Shown in pieces: positions 51,043-60,537 of a DNA stretch of 64,000 nucleotides. Source of the stretch: Arthrobacter sp. StoSoilA2 (lineage in GTDB: Bacteria; Actinomycetota; Actinomycetes; Actinomycetales; Micrococcaceae); the NCBI RefSeq assembly GCF_019977195.1, contig NZ_AP024643.1:744001-808000 (forward strand), written 5' to 3'. Both the position numbers and the translations under genes were made by a program. The notes beneath the pieces are model-generated. The model had not been told where the DNA came from. It ran no database searches and worked only from the letters and a program-made list of their open reading frames with translations. How positions within the stretch are numbered: the first letter of the stretch is position 1; every line of letters begins with the position of its first letter.

Positions 51043-51967
51043 TTTTCATTCCCTTGATTTGAACCACGTACGCGATGGCAATGGTGAAGATTGCCATGAC
51101 CAGGGCAAGTGCCGCGGCGTATCCCTGCTGTGAGCCGGTGAAAGCGAGGCTGTACGCGTACATGTTCGGTGTGTAGTAGGAGGTTATGCCGCTGTTGGAC
51201 ACGAGCGTTGCGAGAATATTTGGTTCGTTGAACAGCTGGAAGGTGCCAATAATCGAGAAAATGATCGTCACGATAAGTGAACTCCGCAGCGCCGGGAGCT
51301 TGATGTGCCGGATGATCTGGAACTCGTTTGCTCCATCGATTGCCGCGGCCTCGTAGAGCTCGCGGGGGACTGCCCGGAGAGCAGCATAGAAGATCAGCAT
51401 GTTGTAGCCGGTGAATCCCCACGTCACCATGACACCAATTGAAACCATCGTTGTTTCGGGAGCGAATGGATTGAAGGATGTGCCTGCAGCCTTGTTGAGG
51501 CTTCCTATAAGTCCATACCGGATGCCGAGCATAAAGCCCCACATAAGAGTTGAGACGATGGCGGGGATGGCATAGGGCAGGAACACCACGATGCGGAAGA
51601 ACCGGGAACCGTGGAGCCGAAGGGAATCGATGGCAAGCGCCAGGGCGATGGCGCTGAACAGCATGATGGGGACTTGGATGGCGGTAAAAAGAACGACTCG
51701 AATTACGCCGTCATAGAACTGGCTGTCCTGAAAAAGCTTTACGTAATTGTCGAACCAAATGAAGACTCTTCCTCCGATCAGCTTGTTCTGGAACAGGCTG
51801 ATGTAGGCGGAATAACAGATCGGGACGATGAAGACGAAGAGGAACAGCACACTGAAGGGCGCAATGAAGAGCAGGCCCACTTTGCGGCGTTTAGGCTGTC
51901 TGAGGGATTGGCGAACGGGTACGTTGTCTGAAACCTTTATGCGGTTCGTGAGCGTTTGCCTGCTCAT
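51026..51967 (-). CDS. Sugar ABC transporter permease (MalF-like)
   Basis: 313 residues with six membrane segments and the EAA loop EAAAIDGANEFQIIRHIKLP. AGGAGTCC lies upstream of the ATG at 51967. It sits between the binding protein and the MalG-like permease on the same strand, completing the membrane channel of a CUT1 importer. Substrate not readable. Confidence 0.92.
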   Translation of the reverse strand: MSRQTLTNRIKVSDNVPVRQSLRQPKRRKVGLLFIAPFSVLFLFVFIVPICYSAYISLFQNKLIGGRVFIWFDNYVKLFQDSQFYDGVIRVVLFTAIQVPIMLFSAIALALAIDSLRLHGSRFFRIVVFLPYAIPAIVSTLMWGFMLGIRYGLIGSLNKAAGTSFNPFAPETTMVSIGVMVTWGFTGYNMLIFYAALRAVPRELYEAAAIDGANEFQIIRHIKLPALRSSLIVTIIFSIIGTFQLFNEPNILATLVSNSGITSYYTPNMYAYSLAFTGSQQGYAAALALVMAIFTIAIAYVVQIKGMKNVLNK

Positions 51968-52047
51968 GGAGGAGTCCTTCTTTCATGTTTCATCTGCAGT
52001 AACGGCCGGTGGGTGCCGCGTGAAGGCTCACGCGGCACCGCACGCCG

Positions 52048-53358
52048 CTAACGGACAGAGAATCCTTGTTCGTTGCCGTACTCGATGCTGCGCTTCTTCC
52101 AGGTCTCCAGGACCTCCGCAAGAGTGCCTTGACGGCTGTCGTACAAGGGGGCGGCAACGTCCTCGTAGCTTGAGCGCGCCCATCCGAAGAACGGCGGATA
52201 CTGCCAGCCGGTGGCCACGTTCTTGGATGCGTCTGCGAGGACCTGGTTGTATTTCTGGTCTCCGAAGAAGGGGTTTGTCTTGCTCAGGAAAGACTCACTG
52301 TTGAGGTTTGAGAGGTTGGGAACGAACGCTCCTGCGTCGATGCGCGGCTGGAGTCCGTCACCGTGGGTGAAGTACTCGAGGAATGCGTAGGCCGCTTCCT
52401 TGTTTTGCGCTGCCGCTGGAATGGCCATGGCGCTTCCGCCGTTTTCCCCGCCGGATTTTTCGCCGGCCTCCCACTGGGGGAGTGGGGCGACCCGGAAGTT
52501 TCCAGCTGCGTCGGGTGCGCGCTCAGGGAGGGTGGAGGTGAACCAGCCGCCGATGAGCTGCGTTGCAAGGGCGCCCTCGTTCAGTCCCCGGTTCCAGTCA
52601 TCGGACCAGTTGGTTACCTTTGTGTTGACGAGGTCTTCATCGAGGAGCTTCTGCCAGAAGGCCACGGCGCGGCTGCTGCCCGCGTCGTTGAAGTCAATGG
52701 TCACCTCCGTCCCGTTCACTTTGAATGGGTGGCCGCCACCCTCCCACATCAGGGACATCAGCAGGAAGATGTCGGCAGAGTCATTGGTGATGTAGTGGTC
52801 CCCGCCGAGTGCCCGGACCTTCTTGGCGGCCTGATAGAACTCGTCCCAGGTTGTGGGAGGTGCAGGGACGCCTGCTTGTGCGAGGACTGATTGGTTGTAG
52901 AACATCGCAGCCGGGCCATAGTCAGACGGAAGAGCGTAGGGCTTGCCGTCGATGGTCACGTTGCCCCAGGCGGCATCGACATAATCAGAAGCGAGGTCCT
53001 GGGCGCCATACGGCGATAGATCAGTGAGCTTGCCGGGGATAGCGAAGAGGGGGAGCGAAAAGTACTCGAACATTGCAATGTCCGGCACCCCTGATCCGGC
53101 CTGAATAGCGTTGTCCAATGCTGTGTACTCATCGGTGGATGAACCGGCATTGACCACATTGACAGTGATGTTCGGATGGAGCTTTTCGAACCCTGTCACG
53201 GCTTCCTTGACAGTACCGTCCCAGCTCCAGACGGTGAGGGTGATGGGTTTGTCGGTAGGAACTCCGCTCTTGGCCGAAGCGTTTCCTCCGTCCGAGCAGC
53301 CGCTTAAGGCTACGACAGAGGCAATTATCGCCGCTGCCGCAAGAATCTTCTTTGGCAT
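52048..53358 (-). CDS. Sugar ABC transporter substrate-binding lipoprotein
   Basis: 436 residues. A signal peptide ends in the lipobox ALSGC (Cys about 21). The mature part follows the family-1 solute-binding fold, with ITLTVWSWDGTVKEAVTGFE at the start, DIAMFEYFSLP, a PTTWDEFYQAAKKV segment and WEGGGHPFKVNG. A CUT1 oligosaccharide role is expected. First gene of the importer operon, with a LacI operator (53427) about 70 bases upstream. The gap contains a second LacI site near lacI. Confidence 0.92.
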   Translation of the reverse strand: MPKKILAAAAIIASVVALSGCSDGGNASAKSGVPTDKPITLTVWSWDGTVKEAVTGFEKLHPNITVNVVNAGSSTDEYTALDNAIQAGSGVPDIAMFEYFSLPLFAIPGKLTDLSPYGAQDLASDYVDAAWGNVTIDGKPYALPSDYGPAAMFYNQSVLAQAGVPAPPTTWDEFYQAAKKVRALGGDHYITNDSADIFLLMSLMWEGGGHPFKVNGTEVTIDFNDAGSSRAVAFWQKLLDEDLVNTKVTNWSDDWNRGLNEGALATQLIGGWFTSTLPERAPDAAGNFRVAPLPQWEAGEKSGGENGGSAMAIPAAAQNKEAAYAFLEYFTHGDGLQPRIDAGAFVPNLSNLNSESFLSKTNPFFGDQKYNQVLADASKNVATGWQYPPFFGWARSSYEDVAAPLYDSRQGTLAEVLETWKKRSIEYGNEQGFSVR

Positions 53359-53426
53359 TTACATACTCCTTCGTATCGATGATTTTTGCCCGGGGAGCTC
53401 CGCCATGGGCCGGGGTGAACGTGTTG

Positions 53427-53442
53427 GGTACAACGTTGTACC
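53427..53442. promoter_or_regulatory. LacI-family operator 1
   Basis: GGTACAACGTTGTACC is a perfect 16-base palindrome in the divergent gap between the sugar-binding protein and the LacI gene. The central ACGT step with flanking A/T is typical of LacI/GalR sites. It lies about 70 bases from the start of the importer operon. Confidence 0.85.
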
Positions 53443-53560
53443 TTAGATGCAAAAGCATCCATGGCACGTGTAGTTCGTGTGGTGTTCCACAGGCTCGGAG
53501 CTGTTCAGGGCTCAGTGCTCATGTGTCTTGCGGGTCGCGCAGAGGAGGTGAGCGTCTGTA

Positions 53561-53576
53561 GGTACAACGTTGAACC
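53561..53576. promoter_or_regulatory. LacI-family operator 2
   Basis: GGTACAACGTTGAACC differs from operator 1 at one base. It is about 110 bases before the lacI start. The two sites are 134 bases apart, so looping or separate control of the two promoters is possible. Confidence 0.8.
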
Positions 53577-53687
53577 TCATGGTAGGTGGATGCTGCGAGA
53601 GCGTCAAGGAAAATCCGGAAGATTGCGTGAAGCTATGATCTAGGCATTGCCCTCGCAGGAGATGCTGCAGGGTAGGAAGGGCACTGA

Positions 53688-54740
53688 ATGAACGCGAATC
53701 CGACTATTCATGATGTGGCCCGGGCAGCCGGAGTTTCGATCAAGACAGTATCGAATGTCCTCAACGACAACCCAAAGGTCGGCCCGGCCACCAGACTTAG
53801 GGTGCGGCAAATTGTGGATGAGATGGGCTATCGGCCCAATCTTTCGGCACGTGGTCTGCGTTCGGGAAAGACCGGAGTTATCGGCCTCGCGGTTCCCTCC
53901 CTTCGTGAGACCTATTTCGCCGAGTTGGCGGATTCTGTCATTCGTGCTGCTGCCAAGCGACGGCTGCGTGTCCTCATAGAGCAAACCAACGGGGATCGTG
54001 AGCTGGAGATTTCGATCCTCTCCGGCGGACAGATGCGTTTCACCGACGGATTGCTTTTTAGTCCCGCGGCAATCGGACAGCAGGACGTGGATGTCCTCAC
54101 CACGGGCGATCCACTCGTCCTCCTCGGCGAACGTATTTTCGGAGGGCCGACCGACCACGTAACAATGCACAATACGTCGTCCGCCCGGGCTGCGGTGGAA
54201 CACTTATTGGACATCGGGCGAACCAGAATCGCGCTCATCGGGGCTCCAGAGGCCATAGCCGATGACGCGAGTTCGGCGAGTCTGCGCGAGCGGGGCTACC
54301 GTCAAGCTTTGGAATCTGCAGGCATCCAGTATGACCCCCAACTCGTAGTGAGAGGTGGGACCTGGGTCCGGGAAACGGGCGTGGCCGCCATACGGCGTCT
54401 GATTGCCGACGGCACCGGATTCGACGCGATATTCGCCCTCAACGACACCCTTGCGCTCGGTGCCCTCCGCGCTCTTGCCCAGGCCGGCCTCCACGTACCC
54501 GACGATGTTGCCCTGATCGGATTCGATAACCTCGATGAGGGCCGGTTCTCCCTGCCCTCGCTCAGCAGCGTTGACCCTGGCAGGCTTGAGATCGCAGAGA
54601 CGGCAGTGGATCTCTTGGTGAACCGAATTCAGGAAAGGGACGGGAAATCACCACCCAAGACGGTCAAAGCAGACTTCAAAATCGTCAAACGGGAATCAAC
54701 AGGATTTAAGGGCGACGACAACCTCGTGGGCGGTGGGTAG
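53688..54740 (+). CDS. LacI-family transcriptional regulator
   Basis: 350 residues. The N-terminal HTH and hinge read TIHDVARAAGVSIKTVSNVL, then ATRLRVRQIVDEMGYRPNLSARGLRSGKT. The C-terminal periplasmic-binding-like domain starts at VIGLAVPSLRETYFAEL and includes LNDTLALGALRAL and the DDVALIGFDNLDEG effector region. It is divergent from a sugar ABC importer and separated by two near-identical palindromes, so it most likely represses the importer until the sugar or its derivative binds. Confidence 0.93.
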   Translation: MNANPTIHDVARAAGVSIKTVSNVLNDNPKVGPATRLRVRQIVDEMGYRPNLSARGLRSGKTGVIGLAVPSLRETYFAELADSVIRAAAKRRLRVLIEQTNGDRELEISILSGGQMRFTDGLLFSPAAIGQQDVDVLTTGDPLVLLGERIFGGPTDHVTMHNTSSARAAVEHLLDIGRTRIALIGAPEAIADDASSASLRERGYRQALESAGIQYDPQLVVRGGTWVRETGVAAIRRLIADGTGFDAIFALNDTLALGALRALAQAGLHVPDDVALIGFDNLDEGRFSLPSLSSVDPGRLEIAETAVDLLVNRIQERDGKSPPKTVKADFKIVKRESTGFKGDDNLVGGG

Positions 54741-54748
54741 CAACACGC

Positions 54749-55579
54749 CTACGGAAGTGGTTGGCATCTGGGACAGAAGTAGATGTCCCGCTCTTCGGTT
54801 CCATCCGGCGCTGCGAGGACGTCGCGACGAACAGGTGTTCCGCAGCGCCTGCATGGCTGCCGGGCCCTGCCATAAACCCAGTAGCCGGGCCTCATCGCCC
54901 GGGGCCCCAAGGTGGTCCGCAGGCCTGGACCCAGGTTCTCGCCCAGGAGCCGCTTCGCATCGTTGACTGTCGTGGCGAGGTCCGGCACTGAGCCCACAGG
55001 CAACGCGGGGTGGATTCCGGAAAGGAAGCACGCTTCGCAGCGATAGATGTTGCCGATCCCGGCAAGCTTCCGCTGATCGAGCAGTGCGTAGCCGATGGGG
55101 ACGTCAGGTTCAGCTTGGAGCCGGCGGAGGGCTTCTTCTTCATCCCAGTCAGGGCCGAGTAGATCAGGCCCCAGATGCCCGACGATCCGATCTTCCTCGC
55201 TGGTTGGGACCACCTCAAGAATGCCCAACGAGAACCCGACCGCGTCAACGGAAGCCGTTCGCAGCACGCAACGCGCAGTGTGGCCTGGCTTCGTCCAGCG
55301 GCCTCCCGGCGGGTAGACCATCCAACTGCCTTCCATCTTGAGATGGGAATGGATGGTCAGCTCACGCGGTTTCCTGCTCGCTCCGGGCGCCTCGTCCGCA
55401 GGTCCCACCAGGCGCATGAGTAGGTGTTTGCCCCGGGGGACCACCTCGGTCATTGTCCAACCCGCTAGGTTCAGGGTGGCGAAACGCGGTACCCGGAAGT
55501 CTGAAGCTGTTATGACCTGCCCGGCCAAGGCCGCGTTAAGGCGCGAAGCTGCGCGCCAAATGGAGTCTCCCTCAGGCAC
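54749..55579 (-). CDS. Fpg/Nei-family DNA glycosylase
   Basis: 276 residues starting at GTG 55579, so that the protein begins (M)PEGDSIWR with the catalytic Pro2 and Glu3. Other landmarks are the GKHLLMRL strand, IHSHLKMEGSW, GIGNIYRCEACFLSG, and the C-terminal zinc finger CRRCGT...CPRC. Nei-type enzymes excise oxidised pyrimidines and cut the AP site. An open frame continues far upstream but is antisense to lhr. The start overlaps the lhr stop by eight bases. Confidence 0.93.
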   Translation of the reverse strand: MPEGDSIWRAASRLNAALAGQVITASDFRVPRFATLNLAGWTMTEVVPRGKHLLMRLVGPADEAPGASRKPRELTIHSHLKMEGSWMVYPPGGRWTKPGHTARCVLRTASVDAVGFSLGILEVVPTSEEDRIVGHLGPDLLGPDWDEEEALRRLQAEPDVPIGYALLDQRKLAGIGNIYRCEACFLSGIHPALPVGSVPDLATTVNDAKRLLGENLGPGLRTTLGPRAMRPGYWVYGRARQPCRRCGTPVRRDVLAAPDGTEERDIYFCPRCQPLP

Positions 55580-58500
55580 GGATCCGCAGCCCCTTCGGGG
55601 TTGAGTAGGCTCCGGCAGCCGCAAGAGCAGCAGCAATCGGAGTGTCCAGGAGGTCGTGACCGTTGACCTTCTCCATGAAAAGCTTGTCCACTGCTCCGCG
55701 TCGCACCACGTCCACCAAAGCTTGGGCAGCCGCCGCAAGGACGGTGTCGTCGTGGCTGAAGGTGAGAAGAGTCTTACCGCCGCGCTCAACATAAAGGACC
55801 AACGCGCCGTCGACCATCACCACCAGCGCGCCGGTCTTCCGTCCGGGGCGGTGTCCGGAACCGGCGTCGACGGACAGCGCCGGCCACGGCAAGGCGGCAC
55901 CGTAAGGGTTGGCCGGGTCCGTGGCTGCAAGTGCCAGTGCCGTGGGTTCTGCCTTGGTGATGCGCGCATCTTCGGTGAAGGAACGGAGCCTGTCCACCGT
56001 CGCTGGGACGGCGAATTGGGCCGCTCCCAGGTGCTCGATGAAGTAGCCGCGGCGGCAACGCCCGGCTTCCTCGAGACGGGCCAGAACTTTGTACATGAGG
56101 CCGAAACCGCCGATGATGTTCTCGGCCATGACCGAGCCCCGGGTGACGACGCCATAGCGGTCCAGCAGAAGCTCGGCGGTACCGCGAGCGTGGATGGTCG
56201 GGTCGAGTTCGGGGGAGGGGAGCGCGGACCAGCGTCCTACGGCCGATGGCGGGGCGGGAGCGGTGCCGGAGACGGAACCATAGCGCCCACCCGTAAGCCC
56301 GGGGGAGCCCAGTAGGCCCGTACCGTGGGAGCGCCCCAACCTGCTCATTCTCGGGGCACGGGCGCGAGGTGCCTTGGCCACCTGCCGGTGTGCTGTGCGC
56401 CCACCGGCGATCATGGCCCGCACGGGAGCAAAGGTGTCGCCCGTGACGCGGCCGGCCCACACCAGATCCCAGAGCGCCGAGACCACGGCATCATCGCTCA
56501 GCACAGAGTCCATTCCGCCTGCCACCTCGGTGAGTTGGCGGAAGAAGTAACCGCCACCTGCACCCAGGTAGTCAAGGAGCCGCTGTTGGGCGTCGCCGGG
56601 CTCGAAATCCGGGGCGGGATTGAGCGTCAGCTCGGCGGAGTCAGCCACATGGAGACTGATCCAACCGTCGTTACCCGGCAAGGCGCCAGCCCCGGACCAC
56701 AACAACTCACCGGCCGCCATGAGCTCGTCCAACATGGCTGGTTTGTAGTCCGCCACGCGGCTCGCGAGCACCAATGGCTCCCATGCGGAAGCGGGAATGG
56801 GAACGCCTGAGAGTTGATCAACTGCCGTAATGATGCCATCGAGTCCGCGCAATGCCTGGCTTCGGGACTTCCCAGGTGCGGTCACGTTCTGCCATGCCGG
56901 CAGGAACCGCCCATAGGCGGCAGTGTCAACGGGCTCAACCTCTGCGCGCAAGGCGGCCAGAGAACGACGCCGGAGCTTCCGCAGGACCTCGGCATCACAC
57001 CATTCGCTGGACGGCGGTGCCTCGGCGGACATGAGCTCGGAGTCCAGAGGCTCTAGTGGGGTGCTCTCCGTCGCCACGGCATGTGGCCGGAACTCGCCCT
57101 CCACGACACGGCCATCGGCAGCGAGCCGCTTCAGTGCGGTATTGACGACGGCGACGCCAAGTCCCAGCCTGGATGCGGCCTCGGCTGCTGTGAATGGTCC
57201 GTGCGTGCGCGCATACCGTGAGACGAGGTCGCCCAGGGGATCGTGGACGGGCTCAATGAAGGCGAGCGGCACGCCCATGGGCAGGGGGACACCAATGGCG
57301 TCGCGCAGCCGGGCGGCATCTTCCACTGCCGCGAAACGCTCGACGCCGCCGATCGTTACTTTTAGCGCCCGGTTGGCTTTCTGGAGTGCGGCAAGGTGTG
57401 AGCCGGCGTCCGGCCCTTCCTCAAGGCGCTCCGCCACTTCCTCAACACTGAGCGGACCAAGCAACCGGAGGAGGTCAGCAACGCCTTCCATTCCCCGCAC
57501 GCGACGGTCCGGCACCAGCCGCTGCAGCTCGCGTTCCGTGGCATCAATGACCGCGGCGTCAAGAAGCTCGCGCAGTTCCACCCTGCCCAACAGCTCATTG
57601 AGCAGCGTGGAATCCAATGCGAGGGCTGCCGCCCGACGCTCCGCCAAGGGGGAGTCGCCCTCGTAAAGGAACTGTGCCACATAGCCAAACAGCAGGGACT
57701 TCGCGAAGGGTGATGGTTGCTGGGTGGTGGTCTCCACAATGCGCAGTTCGCGGCGTTCGACCGATGCCGCGATGTCCTTCAGGGCGGGCAGATCGTAAAC
57801 ATCCTGCAAGCATTCGCGGACGGTTTCGAGCACGATAGGGAAGGACGGGTACTTTCGGGCGACGTCCAGCAATTGGGCCGAGCGTTGACGCTGCTGCCAA
57901 AGGGGTTGGCGCTTGGCCGGGTTTTGACGGGGGAGCAGCAGGGCGCGGGCGGCGCACTCACGGAACCGCGAGGCGAACAACGCACTCCCGCCAACCTCGG
58001 CGGTGACGATCTGTTCGAGTTCCTCGGGATCGAACAGGAACAGTTCAGCACCGGGTGGCTCGTCCTCCATCATGGGCACGCGAAGAACGATGCCGTCATC
58101 GGCGGCCATGGCTGAACCATCCAAGCCGTACCGCTGCTGAAGGCGTTGTCCAACGGCCAAAGCCCACGGCGCGTGAACAGGCATTCCGAACGGGCTGTGG
58201 AGAACAACACGCCAGTCCCCGAGTTCGTCATGGAAACGTTCCACAACCAATGTTCGATCGCTGGGAACGATGTTTGTGGCCTGCTTCTGTTCTTCCAGAT
58301 ACTGCAGCAGATTGCCGGCCGCGAAGGCATCGAGCCCACTTGCCTGGCAGCGCTCCATGGCTGGTGCGGGGTCGGCCGCGGAAAGCTCGCGGATGAAGGC
58401 TCCCAAAGCGCGGCCGAGATCCACCGGACGGCCCAGCGAATCGCCCTTCCAGAAGGGGAGCTTTCCAGGCTGGCCGAAAGCAGGGGAAACCAATACGCGG

Positions 58501-60482
58501 TCGTGGGTGATGTCTTCGATTTTCCAGCTGGTGGCTCCGAGGGCAAAGATATCGCCTACCCGCGACTCGTAAACCATTTCTTCGTCGAGTTCGCCAACGC
58601 GGCGCCCACCTTTCGCGGCACGGGCGGAGGCGCTGGGGCCTTCACCATCGGCGTTGGCCGGGGATGAGGATCCTTCAACTTCCGTGCCGATGATGTACAC
58701 GCCGAAAAGGCCTCTGTCAGGAATGGTGCCGCCCGAGGTGACCGCAAGTCGCTGTGCCCCCGGCCTGCCCTCAATGGTGCCTGCATGCCGGTCCCAGATA
58801 ATGCGTGGCCGAAGTTCTGCAAATTCGTCGGACGGATACCGTCCGGCCAGGAGATCCAGCGTGGCCTCGAACGCGGACCGGGGCAGGCTGGCAAACGGCG
58901 CCGATCGGCGCACGGTGCTGAACCATTCCTCGACGTCGATGCTGCCCAGGGCCGTGGCGGCGACGGTTTGCTGGGCCAGGATGTCCAAGGGATTGGTGGG
59001 GATGCTGAGGCGCTCGATTTGGCCACTCAGCATCCGTTCCACTGTGACGGTGGTGTGAAGGAGGTCAGCCCGGTGCTTGGGGAACAACACGCCCTCGGAG
59101 ATCTCGCCCACTTGGTGGCCGGCACGCCCTACTCGCTGTAGGCCGCTGGCTACCGAGGGCGGTGACTCGACCTGGATGACAAGGTCCACGGCTCCCATAT
59201 CGATGCCAAGTTCCAGTGACGATGTGGCAACGACGCAGCGCAGCCTGCCCGACTTCAGGTCATCCTCGATCATTGCCCTCTGGTCCTTGGAAACCGAGCC
59301 GTGGTGGGCGCGTGCCAAGACAGGATCTGCTCCGCTGGTGCTGCCGGCCTGGGCCATCATATGCGCCGGCGTCGCAGTGGACACGGGAGCGGCCCCCGCG
59401 GACTGGGTGGCCGGCCCGGTGCCCCAGCTTCCCGAATCCTCAGCCTTGCCGGCAGCACCCCACTCACCGCCGGCCGCGGCCAACATTTGCCGCTCGGCAT
59501 GGATCTCGTTCAATCTGGCGGTCAGCCGTTCGGCCAGGCGGCGTGAGTTGGCGAAGACGATGGTGGACTGCTTGGAAAGGACAAGATCGACAATCTGTTC
59601 CTCAACATGGGGCCAGATGGATGCCTGCGGCTGAAGCCCGGAAGCAGGGCCGGAGTCAAATGCGCCCGCGGCCCCTTGCAGGTCCGACATGTCCTCCACA
59701 GGCACAGTGACTGTGAGGTTCCAGTTCTTCTTGGACGGCGGAGCCACAATTTCCACAGGTGCCTGGCCGGCCAGGAACTGGGCCACGAGCTCACGCGGCT
59801 GCACCGTAGCAGAGAGGCCGATCCGCTGGGCAGGCTTCGGTAGAAGGGCATCCAGCCTTTCCAAGGACACCGCAAGATGGGCGCCCCGCTTGGTTCCAGC
59901 TACAGCATGCACTTCGTCGATGATGATGGTGTCTACTTCGCTCAACGTTTCCCGGGCACGGGACGTCAGCATCAAGAAAAGGGACTCCGGCGTAGTGATC
60001 AGGATGTCCGGCGGGTTCGATAACAGGGAGCGCCGATCTGCCGCCGTCGTATCTCCGGAGCGGACTCCGACTGTCACAAGAGGTGCCGGCAGTCCCAATC
60101 GTTTGGCGGTTTGCGTTATCCCGATGAGCGGTGAGCGAAGGTTCCGTTCCACGTCCACGCCCAGTGCTTTGAGTGGCGAAATGTAAAGGACGCGGGTCTT
60201 TGTTTTAGGACGTTTGGCGCGCCCCTTCCCGTCGGGGACGGATTCCAACCCCGGCAACGTGTCCGACGGCGTGGAATGCAACCTGTCCAAGGCCCAAAGG
60301 AAGGCGGCAAGAGTCTTGCCGGAACCAGTGGGGGCCACCACCAGGGCATGCGAGCCCGAAGAGATAGCGTTCCAGGCGCCATCCTGAGCGGGGGTGGGCG
60401 CGGAAAAAGCGCCAAGGAACCATTCCCTGGTTGCCTGGCTGAAACGGCCGATGGCGCCCGTGGACGCCTGCTGCTCCTGCAT
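55572..60482 (-). CDS. lhr: Lhr-type ATP-dependent superfamily 2 helicase
   Basis: About 1636 residues, the size of full-length actinobacterial Lhr. Walker A is APTGSGKT, motif II DEVH (IIDEVHAVAG), motif III SATVQP and motif VI QRVGRAGH, followed by the Lhr-core winged-helix and a large C-terminal domain. It is a 3'-5' DNA/RNA-DNA helicase in repair. Start ambiguous: ATG 60482 (AGGA directly before it) or the in-frame GTG 60500. It overlaps nei, a repair partner, and this coupling recurs in actinobacteria. Confidence 0.95.
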   Translation of the reverse strand: MQEQQASTGAIGRFSQATREWFLGAFSAPTPAQDGAWNAISSGSHALVVAPTGSGKTLAAFLWALDRLHSTPSDTLPGLESVPDGKGRAKRPKTKTRVLYISPLKALGVDVERNLRSPLIGITQTAKRLGLPAPLVTVGVRSGDTTAADRRSLLSNPPDILITTPESLFLMLTSRARETLSEVDTIIIDEVHAVAGTKRGAHLAVSLERLDALLPKPAQRIGLSATVQPRELVAQFLAGQAPVEIVAPPSKKNWNLTVTVPVEDMSDLQGAAGAFDSGPASGLQPQASIWPHVEEQIVDLVLSKQSTIVFANSRRLAERLTARLNEIHAERQMLAAAGGEWGAAGKAEDSGSWGTGPATQSAGAAPVSTATPAHMMAQAGSTSGADPVLARAHHGSVSKDQRAMIEDDLKSGRLRCVVATSSLELGIDMGAVDLVIQVESPPSVASGLQRVGRAGHQVGEISEGVLFPKHRADLLHTTVTVERMLSGQIERLSIPTNPLDILAQQTVAATALGSIDVEEWFSTVRRSAPFASLPRSAFEATLDLLAGRYPSDEFAELRPRIIWDRHAGTIEGRPGAQRLAVTSGGTIPDRGLFGVYIIGTEVEGSSSPANADGEGPSASARAAKGGRRVGELDEEMVYESRVGDIFALGATSWKIEDITHDRVLVSPAFGQPGKLPFWKGDSLGRPVDLGRALGAFIRELSAADPAPAMERCQASGLDAFAAGNLLQYLEEQKQATNIVPSDRTLVVERFHDELGDWRVVLHSPFGMPVHAPWALAVGQRLQQRYGLDGSAMAADDGIVLRVPMMEDEPPGAELFLFDPEELEQIVTAEVGGSALFASRFRECAARALLLPRQNPAKRQPLWQQRQRSAQLLDVARKYPSFPIVLETVRECLQDVYDLPALKDIAASVERRELRIVETTTQQPSPFAKSLLFGYVAQFLYEGDSPLAERRAAALALDSTLLNELLGRVELRELLDAAVIDATERELQRLVPDRRVRGMEGVADLLRLLGPLSVEEVAERLEEGPDAGSHLAALQKANRALKVTIGGVERFAAVEDAARLRDAIGVPLPMGVPLAFIEPVHDPLGDLVSRYARTHGPFTAAEAASRLGLGVAVVNTALKRLAADGRVVEGEFRPHAVATESTPLEPLDSELMSAEAPPSSEWCDAEVLRKLRRRSLAALRAEVEPVDTAAYGRFLPAWQNVTAPGKSRSQALRGLDGIITAVDQLSGVPIPASAWEPLVLASRVADYKPAMLDELMAAGELLWSGAGALPGNDGWISLHVADSAELTLNPAPDFEPGDAQQRLLDYLGAGGGYFFRQLTEVAGGMDSVLSDDAVVSALWDLVWAGRVTGDTFAPVRAMIAGGRTAHRQVAKAPRARAPRMSRLGRSHGTGLLGSPGLTGGRYGSVSGTAPAPPSAVGRWSALPSPELDPTIHARGTAELLLDRYGVVTRGSVMAENIIGGFGLMYKVLARLEEAGRCRRGYFIEHLGAAQFAVPATVDRLRSFTEDARITKAEPTALALAATDPANPYGAALPWPALSVDAGSGHRPGRKTGALVVMVDGALVLYVERGGKTLLTFSHDDTVLAAAAQALVDVVRRGAVDKLFMEKVNGHDLLDTPIAAALAAAGAYSTPKGLRIRA

Positions 60483-60495
60483 TCCTCCATCATGC

Positions 60496-60530
60496 CCCAC
60501 GGCTCAGACAGAATAAGCCCGAGCCGTGGG
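60496..60530 (-). terminator. Hairpin between the DUF4232 gene and lhr
   Basis: CCCACGGCTC (60496-60505) pairs with GAGCCGTGGG (60521-60530), loop 15 bases. It lies eight bases after the DUF4232 stop on the minus strand and just before the lhr start. There is no following U-run, so it may be a weak terminator or a 5' structure of lhr. Confidence 0.55.
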
Positions 60531-60537
60531 TTGATGG

